Below, in pieces: positions 43,969 to 51,458 of a DNA stretch of 64,000 nt. The notes beneath the pieces were generated by a model. The model was given only the letters and a program-made list of their open reading frames with translations, was not told where the DNA came from and searched no databases. The stretch spans positions 421,665-485,664 of the forward strand of contig CABIXV010000002.1 of assembly GCA_902362775.1 (NCBI GenBank), in the 5' to 3' direction. The position numbers were made by a program, and so were the translations under genes. Origin of the DNA: Clostridiales bacterium (GTDB lineage Bacteria; Bacillota; Clostridia; Oscillospirales; Oscillospiraceae). Each line of letters begins with the position of its first letter. Position 1 is the stretch's first letter.

Positions 43969-45054
43969 ATGAGCGACCAGCGTGTTTACAACTTCTCCGC
44001 CGGCCCGTCTATGCTTCCACTGTCCGCACTGGAGCGCGCCGGGTCAGAAATCACCAACTACCGGGGGTCCGGTATGTCTGTGATGGAGATGAGTCACCGG
44101 TCAAAAGTTTTCATCCAGATCTTTGAGGAGACCCAGGAGAAACTGCGCCGGATCATGAACGTCCCCCAGGGATATAAGATCCTGTTTCTCCAGACAGGCG
44201 CCTCCGGCCAGTTCTCCATGATCCCCTTGAACCTCATTGGAAAGACGGGAAAGGCCGACTACGCCGTCACCGGCAACTTCTCCAACCTGGCTTACAAGGA
44301 AGCCCAGAAGTACGGCCAGATCCATCTGGCCGCCTCCAGCGAGGACCGGGACCACAGCTACATCCCCGCCCAGAGCCAGTTGAAGCTGGACCCAGAGGCC
44401 AGCTATTTTTACTACTGCGCCAACAACACCATTTATGGCACCGAGTGGCAATATGTCCCTGACACCGGCAGCGTGCCCCTGGTGTGTGATATGTCCTCCG
44501 ACATCCTGTCCATGCCGGTGGATGTATCCAAATTCGGCCTTATCTATGCTGGGGCACAGAAAAACATGGCCCCTGCCGGCCTCACTGTGGTCATCATCAA
44601 GGAGGAGTTAGCCGGGCATGAGTTGCCCTATACCCCCCTTATCATGAACTACAAGACCATGATCGACAAGGATTCCATGTACAATACACCCCCCTGCTGG
44701 TGCATCTATATGCTGGGCCTCACTCTGGACTGGGTGGAGGAGAACGGCGGACTGGCTGGTATGGAGAAGCTGAAGTGGCAGCGGGCCAATATGCTCTATG
44801 ACACGCTGGACAACTCCAAGCTGTTCCGGTGTCACGGGGAAAAGGGCTCCCGCTCCGGCATGAACGTCACCTTCCGCACCGGCAGCGAGGAACTGGACGC
44901 CAAGTTCGTTTCCCAGGCGGCCCAGGCCGGCTTTGTCAATCTGAAGGGCCACCGGAAGACCGGCGGGATGCGGGCTTCTATCTATAACGCTATGCCCGTC
45001 GAAGGCGTGGAAAAGCTCTGCGACTTTATCAAGGCCTTCGATAAAGCGAACTGA
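43969..45054 (+). CDS. serC: Phosphoserine aminotransferase
   Basis: PLP transaminase making phosphoserine from 3-phosphohydroxypyruvate and glutamate. VYNFSAGPSMLPLSALERA at the start, FLQTGASGQFSMIPLNL, the PLP lysine in YAGAQKNMAPAGLTVVII around residue 195, and NTPPCWCIYMLGLTLDWV. 361 residues. Makes a pathway pair with serA downstream. The last 19 codons before DKAN-stop recur in diverged form 116 bp beyond the stop. Confidence 0.95.
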   Translation: MSDQRVYNFSAGPSMLPLSALERAGSEITNYRGSGMSVMEMSHRSKVFIQIFEETQEKLRRIMNVPQGYKILFLQTGASGQFSMIPLNLIGKTGKADYAVTGNFSNLAYKEAQKYGQIHLAASSEDRDHSYIPAQSQLKLDPEASYFYYCANNTIYGTEWQYVPDTGSVPLVCDMSSDILSMPVDVSKFGLIYAGAQKNMAPAGLTVVIIKEELAGHELPYTPLIMNYKTMIDKDSMYNTPPCWCIYMLGLTLDWVEENGGLAGMEKLKWQRANMLYDTLDNSKLFRCHGEKGSRSGMNVTFRTGSEELDAKFVSQAAQAGFVNLKGHRKTGGMRASIYNAMPVEGVEKLCDFIKAFDKAN

Positions 45055-45170
45055 CGGGGCCCCCATAGGAGCCCCGCGCAGTGGGTCCCATGGGGAGAGG
45101 AGGCGCAAGGAATCGCAGCGAGGAATACCTGCCAGAGCGTCCCGAGCGAAGCGAACTTTGCGCCAACCAC
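45055..45170 (+). repeat. Insert between the two serC 3' ends
   Basis: 116 bp, no convincing gene. Contains GGGGCCCCC, a CCCCAT/ATGGGG stem (45062-45094 region), GCGCAAGGAATCGCAGCGAGG and GCGCAA/TTTGCGC segments. It shares the short block ATTCCTCGCT (on the minus strand) with the gpmI insert but lacks the two-hairpin arrangement seen at eno and gpmI. Confidence 0.55.
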
Positions 45171-45227
45171 AACGCCAAGCCTGTGGAGGGCGTTGAAAAG
45201 CTGTGCGATTTTATCCAGGCGTTTGAC
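45171..45227 (+). pseudogene. Detached, diverged second copy of the serC 3' end (19 codons)
   Basis: Aligns without gaps to 44986-45042 (the serC codons for NAMPVEGVEKLCDFIKAFD) and reads NAKPVEGVEKLCDFIQAFD. 45 of 57 bases match; 10 of the 12 differences are synonymous. The frame then runs on through RKDRRGRHGRSYNIK to a TAA before serA. No proper start codon or ribosome site, so it is treated as a gene remnant. Confidence 0.85.
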
Positions 45228-45284
45228 CGGAAGGACCGACGCGGCCGACATGGCCGCTCCTATAACATAAAATAAGGTGATCGT

Positions 45285-46457
45285 ATGTACCGTATTAAGA
45301 CTTTGAACAAAATCTCTTCCGCCGGGCTGGACCAGCTGGACAAAAGCCGCTTCCAGATCGGAACGGAAGTGGAGAACGAGGATGGCATCCTGGTCCGCTC
45401 CGCCCCCATGCAGGACTATTCCTTCCCCCCCGCCCTCCGGGCCATCGCCCGGGCGGGCGCCGGGACCAATAACATCCCCATCGACCGCTGCTCCGAGAAC
45501 GGCATCGTGGTGTTCAACACCCCCGGCGCAAACGCCAACGCGGTGAAAGAGCTGGTCATCGCCGCCATGCTCATCGCCTCCCGGGATATTCTGGGAGGGG
45601 CGGACTGGGTCCAGGAGCAGGCCCACACCCCTAAGGTGGATGTGGCCGCCGCTGTGGAGAAGGGCAAATCCGCCTTTGTGGGGCCAGAGCTCTACCGCAA
45701 GACCCTGGGCGTTATCGGCTTGGGCGCCATCGGCGCCCTGGTGTGCAACATCGCCCTGGACCTGGGGATGGATGTATACGGCTATGACCCCTTCCTATCT
45801 GTGGACGCGGCCCTCCGGCTGGACCGCCATGTCCATGTGGTCAAGGACGTGAATGAGTTGTACCGGGTGTCTGACTACATCACCATTCACGTCCCCTATA
45901 ACAACAACACCAAGGACTTTATCAACGCCGAGGCCATTTCGAAAATGAAGGGCCAGGTGCGCGTCCTCAATCTGGCCCGCGGCGGCCTGGTCAATGACGA
46001 GGATATGATTGCCGCCCTGGAATCCGGCCGGGTCGCCAAATATGTCACAGACTTCCCGGACGAGCGCATTACCACGGTAAAGAACGTCATCGCCCTGCCC
46101 CACCTGGGGGCTTCCACCCCAGAGAGCGAGGAGAACTGCGCTGTCATGGCCGCCCGCCAACTCCAGGATTATCTGGTTAACGGCAACATCACCAACTCGG
46201 TGAACCTGCCCAACGTGTCACAGGAGTGGAGCGGCATCGCCCGGCTGTGCCTGATCCATAAGAACGTGCCCGCCATGCTGACCCAGATCATGTCCACCCT
46301 TTCTGACGACCGCATCAACGTGGAAAATATGACGAATAAGTCCAGAAAGGACTATGCCTACACCATCGTAGATGTGAACACCCGGCTGACTGACGAAGTG
46401 GCGGATGAGCTGCGGGCCATCCCCAATATGATCCGTGTCCGGGTGCTGAACCACTGA
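45285..46457 (+). CDS. serA: D-3-phosphoglycerate dehydrogenase
   Basis: NAD-dependent first step of serine synthesis. Short-type enzyme of 390 residues: ARAGAGTNNIPIDRCSENGIVVFNTPGANANAVKEL, the Rossmann GVIGLGAIGALV around residue 146, VLNLARGGLVND, and the catalytic His in ALPHLGASTPE. A C-terminal ACT domain (DRINVENMTNKSRKDYAYTIVDVN) suggests feedback control by serine. ATG after AAGGTGAT. Downstream of serC and probably on its transcript. Confidence 0.93.
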   Translation: MYRIKTLNKISSAGLDQLDKSRFQIGTEVENEDGILVRSAPMQDYSFPPALRAIARAGAGTNNIPIDRCSENGIVVFNTPGANANAVKELVIAAMLIASRDILGGADWVQEQAHTPKVDVAAAVEKGKSAFVGPELYRKTLGVIGLGAIGALVCNIALDLGMDVYGYDPFLSVDAALRLDRHVHVVKDVNELYRVSDYITIHVPYNNNTKDFINAEAISKMKGQVRVLNLARGGLVNDEDMIAALESGRVAKYVTDFPDERITTVKNVIALPHLGASTPESEENCAVMAARQLQDYLVNGNITNSVNLPNVSQEWSGIARLCLIHKNVPAMLTQIMSTLSDDRINVENMTNKSRKDYAYTIVDVNTRLTDEVADELRAIPNMIRVRVLNH

Positions 46458-47020
46458 TGCGGCCCCATATCCAATACAACTCCCCGGTGGTCCTCACCTT
46501 TGCTCTCCTCTCCCTCGGCGCTCTGGCCCTGGGGTGGGCCACCGGTGGCTGGACCACCCTGCATCTGTTCTGTGTCTATCGTTCTCCCCTGTCTGACCCC
46601 CTGACCTATGTGCGTCTGGTGGGCCATGTGCTGGGCCATTCCGGCTATGCCCACTACTTGAGCAACATGATGCTCCTGCTGGTGGTGGGCCCTCCCCTGG
46701 AGGAAAAGTACGGCTCCCGCCGCCTGCTCCTGTGCATCCTGGTCACGGCCCTTATCTCCGGGCTGGTCCAGTTTTTGTGTTTTCCCAAGACAGCTCTGCT
46801 TGGGGCCAGCGGCATCGTATTTATGCTGATCCTGCTCTCCTCCCTGTCCGGTATGCGGGCGGGGGCTATCCCTCTGACCCTTATTCTGGTGGCCGTCCTC
46901 TATTTGGGAGGCGAGGTGGTTGACGCCATCACCCTTCGGGACAACGTATCCCAGCTCACCCATGTGGTGGGTGGGCTGTGCGGGGCCTGCCTAGGCTTTG
47001 CCATGAGCCGGAGGCCATAA
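46457..47020 (+). CDS. Rhomboid-family intramembrane serine protease
   Basis: 187 residues with six membrane segments. The catalytic Ser lies in LLGASGIVFMLI (GASG, about residue 117) and the His in THVVGGLCGACLGF (about 172). HVLGHSGYAHYLSNMMLLLVVGPPLEEKYGS is the conserved rhomboid helix region (HxxxHxxxN type). ATG overlaps the serA stop by one base, so it is translationally coupled to serA. Substrates unknown. Confidence 0.88.
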   Translation: MRPHIQYNSPVVLTFALLSLGALALGWATGGWTTLHLFCVYRSPLSDPLTYVRLVGHVLGHSGYAHYLSNMMLLLVVGPPLEEKYGSRRLLLCILVTALISGLVQFLCFPKTALLGASGIVFMLILLSSLSGMRAGAIPLTLILVAVLYLGGEVVDAITLRDNVSQLTHVVGGLCGACLGFAMSRRP

Positions 47021-47034
47021 CGATATCCATAAAA

Positions 47035-47075
47035 AAGCTCTCTGTCAGATAGGTTTGACAGAGAGCTTCTTTTTA
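47035..47075. terminator. Bidirectional terminator between the rhomboid and MATE genes
   Basis: AAGCTCTCTGTCA / TGACAGAGAGCTT stem with loop GATAGGTT, flanked by A6 and TCTTTTTAT. Confidence 0.9.
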
Positions 47076-48500
47076 TATGGCCTGAGCCTGACCCAATGCC
47101 GCTGGCTGCTGCACTGCGGTCTGGGCGTCACTCTCCAGACGGCGGTGGCTAGCCGCCTCCTGGATAATCCAGTTCCGCCGCTTCCAGTAGACCACCATGG
47201 TGACCAGGGGCGGAAACAGGTCGGACACCGTCTCCGCGAAGAAAGCGGCGGTAGCGCCGAAGACTGCCGGCAGCAGGAACAGGGCGGTGAAGTACACGCC
47301 CTTGCGGAGCAGAGACAGGGGCAGAGACCACTGCATCATCCCCATGCCGGTGAACCCGTCGATCAAGGTGTACTGGAAGGCCAGTGGGATGAGGCCAATG
47401 GTGCATATCTTGATGGCCTGGACCGCCAGAGCGGACACCTGGAGGTCGGGAGTGAAAATGTGGGTAAAGGGGGCGCACAGGAACTGGCCCACCAGGAACA
47501 GCACGGTGGTAAAGGCCAGACAGAGGGCCAGGATGTACTTCTGGGCCTCCAGAATGCGGTCGGGGCGGCCAGCTCCAAAGTTATAGCCCAGAATGGAGCC
47601 GGTAGAGCCGGTGATCCCCGCCATGGGCATGGTGATAATAAGCATGAAGGACTGGGCGATGGTAGCGGCGGCTACCAGCATATCTCCCTGCTCCGGTCCG
47701 CCGTAGTTCTGGAGAACAGCGTTCAGCGCGATAATCATCACATTGTCCAGCGCAATGATGAGGAAGGGAGCCAGCCCAGTGAGCAGGACCCTGGAGATGA
47801 TCTTCCGGCTGTATCCCCCGAAGGTGATGCGCACCTGGGGTACAGGGCCAAAGAGAAAATGGAGGACAAACAGGCAACTGCCCAGTTGGCTGATTACAGT
47901 GGCGATGGCCGCTCCACGTACCCCCATGTTCAGCCCAAAGATGAACACTGGGTCCAGGGCGATGTTGAGCACCGCCCCAAGCATCACCGACTGCATCCCC
48001 TTCTTGGCAAAGCCCTGGCAGATGACAAACTGGTTCATTCCGTTGGCCAGCAAGGCGAATACCGTGCCGAACAGGTAGTAGGTGTAATAGTCCAGAGCAT
48101 AGGGCAGGGTGGTCTCACTGGCTCCGAAAAGCAGGAGCAGAGGCCGCCTGGTCAACAGGGCACCGGCCATCAGGAGCACCGCCAGCACGTTAAGCAGGAG
48201 AAAGCAGTTTGCCAGTATCTTTCTGGCCTGGGCCAGGTTACCCTCGCCCATCCGAATGGACATCAGGGGGGAACCGCCGACCCCTACCAAAAAGGCCACG
48301 GAGCCGATCATGGTGACCACGGGACCACAGACGCCGGCCCCCGCCAGGGCCAGGTTGCCGATCTCCGGGATATTCCCGATGTAGATGCGGTCCACAATGC
48401 TGTACAGCACACTGACAAATTGGGCCAGCATACTGGGAATCGCAATATTCAGGACCAGCTTTCGGATGGGATCGCGGCCCAGATCATTTTCCAGTTTCAC
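47073..48500 (-). CDS. MATE-family efflux transporter
   Basis: 475 residues, 12 hydrophobic segments: IRKLVLNIAIPSMLAQFVSVLYSIVDRIYIG, GSVAFLVGVGGSPLMSIRMGEGN, ANGMNQFVICQGFAKKGMQS and GSTGSILGYNFGAGRPDRI are typical of the DinF/VmrA-like MATE branch. GTG at 48500 with GGAGAGG eight bases upstream is chosen because the longer frame begins inside the promoter. The C-terminus carries a Gln/Ala-rich tail. Substrate unknown; unrelated in operon terms to the first MATE gene. Confidence 0.88.
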   Translation of the reverse strand: MKLENDLGRDPIRKLVLNIAIPSMLAQFVSVLYSIVDRIYIGNIPEIGNLALAGAGVCGPVVTMIGSVAFLVGVGGSPLMSIRMGEGNLAQARKILANCFLLLNVLAVLLMAGALLTRRPLLLLFGASETTLPYALDYYTYYLFGTVFALLANGMNQFVICQGFAKKGMQSVMLGAVLNIALDPVFIFGLNMGVRGAAIATVISQLGSCLFVLHFLFGPVPQVRITFGGYSRKIISRVLLTGLAPFLIIALDNVMIIALNAVLQNYGGPEQGDMLVAAATIAQSFMLIITMPMAGITGSTGSILGYNFGAGRPDRILEAQKYILALCLAFTTVLFLVGQFLCAPFTHIFTPDLQVSALAVQAIKICTIGLIPLAFQYTLIDGFTGMGMMQWSLPLSLLRKGVYFTALFLLPAVFGATAAFFAETVSDLFPPLVTMVVYWKRRNWIIQEAASHRRLESDAQTAVQQPAALGQAQAI

Positions 48501-48550
48501 GTTCTTCGCCTCTCCACACACTTTTTCTAAGTCTTCTCTAGGCGCTGGCA

Positions 48551-48579
48551 ATTATAGCACCGGCCTCTCTCCTTGTAAA
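48551..48579 (-). promoter_or_regulatory. Promoter for the second MATE gene
   Basis: On the minus strand TTTACA, 17-bp spacer, TATAAT with TGC extension. It lies where a longer version of the MATE reading frame would start, excluding that start. Confidence 0.8.
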
Positions 48580-48709
48580 TTAGGCAAAACCATAGCATTT
48601 CCCGCTTTTTTTCCAGAAAACTGGCCAAAATGCTTAATGGCGGAGGCCGGATGTCTCCCATGCTCCGCCTTCCGCCATACCACTGCCAAAAAATTTTTTA
48701 CCCGCCCTA

Positions 48710-48756
48710 TTGACAACAGCTTTCTATTGTTATATTGTATATGTAGTATATATACA
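48710..48756 (+). promoter_or_regulatory. Promoter and inverted-repeat operator of the GntR-ABC operon
   Basis: TTGACA (48710-48715), 17-bp spacer, TATTGT. Immediately downstream is the inverted repeat TGTATAT (48736-48742) / ATATACA (48750-48756). A site at the start of transcription next to a GntR gene suggests autorepression. Confidence 0.65.
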
Positions 48757-48850
48757 GAAAACACAAAATAACAGTGCGTCAGAGGGCGGGCGCTGGACCT
48801 GGTACCGGCCGGCAGCTCTCCCCTCTCTCCACTGTTAGAAGGGGCATGAG

Positions 48851-49231
48851 ATGGACATCATTCTAAGTAATTCCAGCGTCAAACCCATTTACGAGCAGAT
48901 CACCGACCAGGTGAAGGAGCAAATCATGGCCGGAACCCTGTCGGCGGGGGATGCCCTGCCCTCTATGCGCCTGCTGGCTAAGGAGCTCCGTATCTCCGTC
49001 ATCACCACCAAGCGGGCCTACGAGGAGCTGGAACGAGATGGCTTTTTGGAGAACGTCCCAGGCAAGGGCTGCTTCGTGGCGCCCCAAAACCGGGAGCTGC
49101 TGCGGGAGGCCCAGCTCCGCCGGGTGGAGGAGAAGCTTACCCAGGCGGTGGAGGAGGCCCGGAAGGGAGCCTTCTCTCTCGATGAGCTCCATGAGCTATT
49201 GGATATTCTGTATAAAGGTGACGAATTATGA
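48851..49231 (+). CDS. GntR-family (YtrA-type) transcriptional regulator
   Basis: 126 residues: winged helix PIYEQITDQVKEQIMAGTLSAGDALPSMRLLAKELRIS followed by TTKRAYEELERDGFLENVPGKGCFVA, and a short C-terminal coiled-coil instead of an effector domain, which defines the YtrA subfamily. These regulate neighbouring ABC transporters, in line with the four-base overlap with the ATPase gene here. ATG with GGGGC-AT spacing and a weak ribosome site. Confidence 0.9.
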   Translation: MDIILSNSSVKPIYEQITDQVKEQIMAGTLSAGDALPSMRLLAKELRISVITTKRAYEELERDGFLENVPGKGCFVAPQNRELLREAQLRRVEEKLTQAVEEARKGAFSLDELHELLDILYKGDEL

Positions 49232-50088
49232 CAAATAGTATTGAAGTGCAAGGGCTCCGCAAGTCCTATGGCGATTTTTCTCTGCGGGATATCAACCTGA
49301 CCGTTCCCGGAGGGGCCATCATGGGCCTCATTGGCGAGAATGGGGCAGGCAAGACCACTACCATCAAATGTATTTTGAACCTGATCCGCCGGGACGAGGG
49401 GACCATCACCCTCCTGGGCCACGACAACCAGAGGGAGGAGCGGGCCGCCAAGCTGGAGATCGGCGTGGTGCTGGACGAATGCTTTTTCCACGACTCCCTC
49501 CGCCCCCGGGACATCGATTTGATTCTCTCCCGGATATATCAAGGTTGGGACAGCGCCCTCTACCAGCGTTATCTGTCCAAATTCCAGCTGCCGGAGCGCA
49601 AATTCGTCAAGGAATTCTCCCGCGGGATGAAGATGAAGCTGTCCCTGGCTGCCGCCCTGTCCCACCGCCCCAAGCTGCTGATCTTGGATGAGGCCACCTC
49701 CGGTCTGGATCCCATTGTCCGGGATGAAATTCTGGACGAGTTTCTCGGATTTATCCAGGACGATGACCATGCCATCCTCATCTCCAGCCACATCACCAGC
49801 GACCTGGAGAAGGCAGCTGATTACATCACCTATATCCACCAGGGGCAGGTGGTCCTGTCCGACGCCAAGGATCGTATTCTGGACAATTACGGTCGTCTGG
49901 CCTGCACCGTCGCACAGCTGAACTCTGTGGCCCCAGACGATTTGATCCGGGTACGCCGCAGCTCCTACGGCTGCGAGGGCCTGGTGGCCGACCGGGCCGC
50001 CTTCCGCCGCCGGTATCCAGAACTGCTGGTGGAGCGGACCACGCTGGAAGACATCATGCTATTCATCGCAAAGGGGGAAGCACAATGA
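49228..50088 (+). CDS. ABC transporter ATP-binding protein
   Basis: 286 residues. Walker A LIGENGAGKTTTIKC, Q-loop region GVVLDECFFHDSLRPRDID, signature FSRGMKMKLSLAAAL (variant of LSGGQ), Walker B LLILDEATSGLDP and H-loop ISSHITSDLE. Similar to ATPases of YtrB/BcrA type driving ABC-2 exporters. Start overlaps the GntR gene and its stop overlaps the permease gene, both by four bases. Confidence 0.92.
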   Translation: MTNSIEVQGLRKSYGDFSLRDINLTVPGGAIMGLIGENGAGKTTTIKCILNLIRRDEGTITLLGHDNQREERAAKLEIGVVLDECFFHDSLRPRDIDLILSRIYQGWDSALYQRYLSKFQLPERKFVKEFSRGMKMKLSLAAALSHRPKLLILDEATSGLDPIVRDEILDEFLGFIQDDDHAILISSHITSDLEKAADYITYIHQGQVVLSDAKDRILDNYGRLACTVAQLNSVAPDDLIRVRRSSYGCEGLVADRAAFRRRYPELLVERTTLEDIMLFIAKGEAQ

Positions 50089-50738
50089 CCGGACTGGTTC
50101 TAAAAGATATGCTCGTGATGCGAAAGACCCTTAAGACTTATGTGCTGTTTCTAGCCTTTTACCTGCTGCTGGCCGTGATTGGACTCTTTCCCATCTCCAC
50201 CATCACCGCCGTCACTCAAATCATTATCATGATGCTGCCCCTGTCCGCCTTCTCCTTCGACGAACTGGCCAAGTGGGACCGATACGCCCTCACTTTCCCC
50301 ACTGGCCGGAGGAGTCTGGTGGGCGCGCGCTACCTGTTCACCCTGGTGATGGCCGCCGCCGCAACCCTCTACTCCCTGGTGGCCTGCGTGGTCCTGTCCA
50401 TTGGGAAAGGGCAGAGCGCCATGGCCGAAAACCTGTTGAGCCTGATGGTATCTCTGGGGCTGGGACTCATCATCGCTGATATTCTCCTCCCCCTGTGCTA
50501 TAAATTGGGGGTGGAACGGGCCCGCCCCTATATGTATATCGTCATTTTCGCCCCCCTGCTCCTGTTCTTCGGCGCCTACAAGTTGGGGCTCTTCGAGGGC
50601 ATCGACCTCTCCTCTCTGGACCGGATGCCGGAGAGCACTGTTCTGGCCGTGGGCTCCCTACTCCCTCTGATCCCACTCCTGGGACTTGGGCTATCCTACC
50701 TCATCTCCTGCCGTATCATGGAACAGAAGGAGTTTTGA
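50085..50738 (+). CDS. ABC-2 type permease
   Basis: 217 residues with six membrane segments; MTGLVLKDMLVMRKTLKTYVLFL at the start and LPLSAFSFDELAKWDRYALTFPTGRRSLVGARYLF in the first loop match the ABC2_membrane_5 family. Partner of the preceding ATPase; probably exports a peptide or lipid-linked compound or senses antibiotics. Substrate unknown. Confidence 0.85.
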   Translation: MTGLVLKDMLVMRKTLKTYVLFLAFYLLLAVIGLFPISTITAVTQIIIMMLPLSAFSFDELAKWDRYALTFPTGRRSLVGARYLFTLVMAAAATLYSLVACVVLSIGKGQSAMAENLLSLMVSLGLGLIIADILLPLCYKLGVERARPYMYIVIFAPLLLFFGAYKLGLFEGIDLSSLDRMPESTVLAVGSLLPLIPLLGLGLSYLISCRIMEQKEF

Positions 50739-50739
50739 T

Positions 50740-50895
50740 ATGAAAACCGGGGTCCTGATGGTATGGACGGGCTGCCTGGTATCCATTACGCTGTCTGTCC
50801 TGCATTTCGCCTGGATCGCTACCGCCGTGGAGCGGGTGCTGGTCCTGGCGCTGCTGGCTCTGGCCGGAGCTTTCGCTCTGGCCCATCGGAGATAA
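50740..50895 (+). CDS. 51-residue membrane protein in the GntR-ABC operon
   Basis: ATG one base after the permease stop, with AAGGAG upstream. Two hydrophobic segments (VLMVWTGCLVSITLSVLHFAW and VLVLALLALAGAFALAH) and a basic end. No family recognised. Tight spacing suggests an accessory subunit of the ABC system. Confidence 0.6.
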   Translation: MKTGVLMVWTGCLVSITLSVLHFAWIATAVERVLVLALLALAGAFALAHRR

Positions 50896-50907
50896 GGAGG
50901 AACCTCT

Positions 50908-51075
50908 ATGCCAAAAATTATGCCCCTAATCTGGGCTGGCCGCGCCGTAGCTGTCACCCTGGTGGCGCTCGCCTTTACGGACACCATCCCCAGTGGAAGT
51001 TTTCTGTTCTGGCTCCTCTTTGCCCTGGCCACCGGCCTTGTCCTCCTTGGCGGCGGCTGGCGAAAGCGCCGGTAA
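50908..51075 (+). CDS. 55-residue membrane protein in the GntR-ABC operon
   Basis: ATG with AAGGAGG seven bases upstream, 12 bp after the preceding small gene. Two hydrophobic segments (LIWAGRAVAVTLVALAF and FLFWLLFALATGLVLLGGGW) and a KRR end. It resembles its neighbour in size and topology, perhaps an old duplication. Function unknown. Confidence 0.6.
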   Translation: MPKIMPLIWAGRAVAVTLVALAFTDTIPSGSFLFWLLFALATGLVLLGGGWRKRR

Positions 51076-51104
51076 TTTACATTTTCTCCCTCCCATGCTA
51101 TAAT
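51076..51104 (+). promoter_or_regulatory. Promoter of a 41-codon gene
   Basis: TTTACA, 17-bp spacer, TATAAT with TGC extension, 32 bp before the ATG of the small gene. It begins directly at the stop codon of the preceding operon. Confidence 0.8.
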
Positions 51105-51135
51105 AGTAAAAAATGATTGAGGGAGTGTGACCGCT

Positions 51136-51261
51136 ATGACCACTAAAGAAGCCATCCGGGAATTGGAGCACATGAAGCAGTATGCCACCGCCAAGTCTAT
51201 CCCTGCTCTAGACCTTGCCATCAAGGCACTGCAGGAAAAGCTGGAGTGTGAAAAGGTCTAG
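51136..51261 (+). CDS. 41-residue helical protein with its own promoter
   Basis: Sequence MTTKEAIRELEHMKQYATAK plus SIPALDLAIKALQEKLECEKV: charged and helix-forming, no membrane segment. GGGAG lies 11 bases before the ATG. A strong promoter in front and a perfect terminator about 115 bp behind make it a free-standing transcription unit, so expression is likely. No family assigned; small proteins of this style occur in clostridial and phage genomes. Confidence 0.6.
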   Translation: MTTKEAIRELEHMKQYATAKSIPALDLAIKALQEKLECEKV

Positions 51262-51375
51262 CTCCCCAGATGTGAAGGCCGGACAGGAATCGGGAAAGGC
51301 AAAATCGGGAACGCACAACGTCCCCAGCAGGATTTGAAATCATTGAGAATCTTTCTTCTCCTGCCGCATCTAAAT

Positions 51376-51417
51376 AAAGACGGAGCAGAAGCGACGCTTC
51401 TGCTCCGTCTTTGTTTA
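51376..51417. terminator. Bidirectional terminator between the 41-codon gene and the NhaC gene
   Basis: Perfect 17-bp stem AAAGACGGAGCAGAAGC / GCTTCTGCTCCGTCTTT with loop GAC, then GTTTATTTT. Confidence 0.92.
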
Positions 51418-51458
51418 TTTTATTTCTGCTTTCGGTCTGGATATCCCGCCGTTTTACC

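Noticed and set aside
45081..45275. A 64-codon ORF between serC and serA as a small gene
   Set aside because: Its only conserved part is the serC remnant; the upstream portion is the insert and no ribosome site fits.
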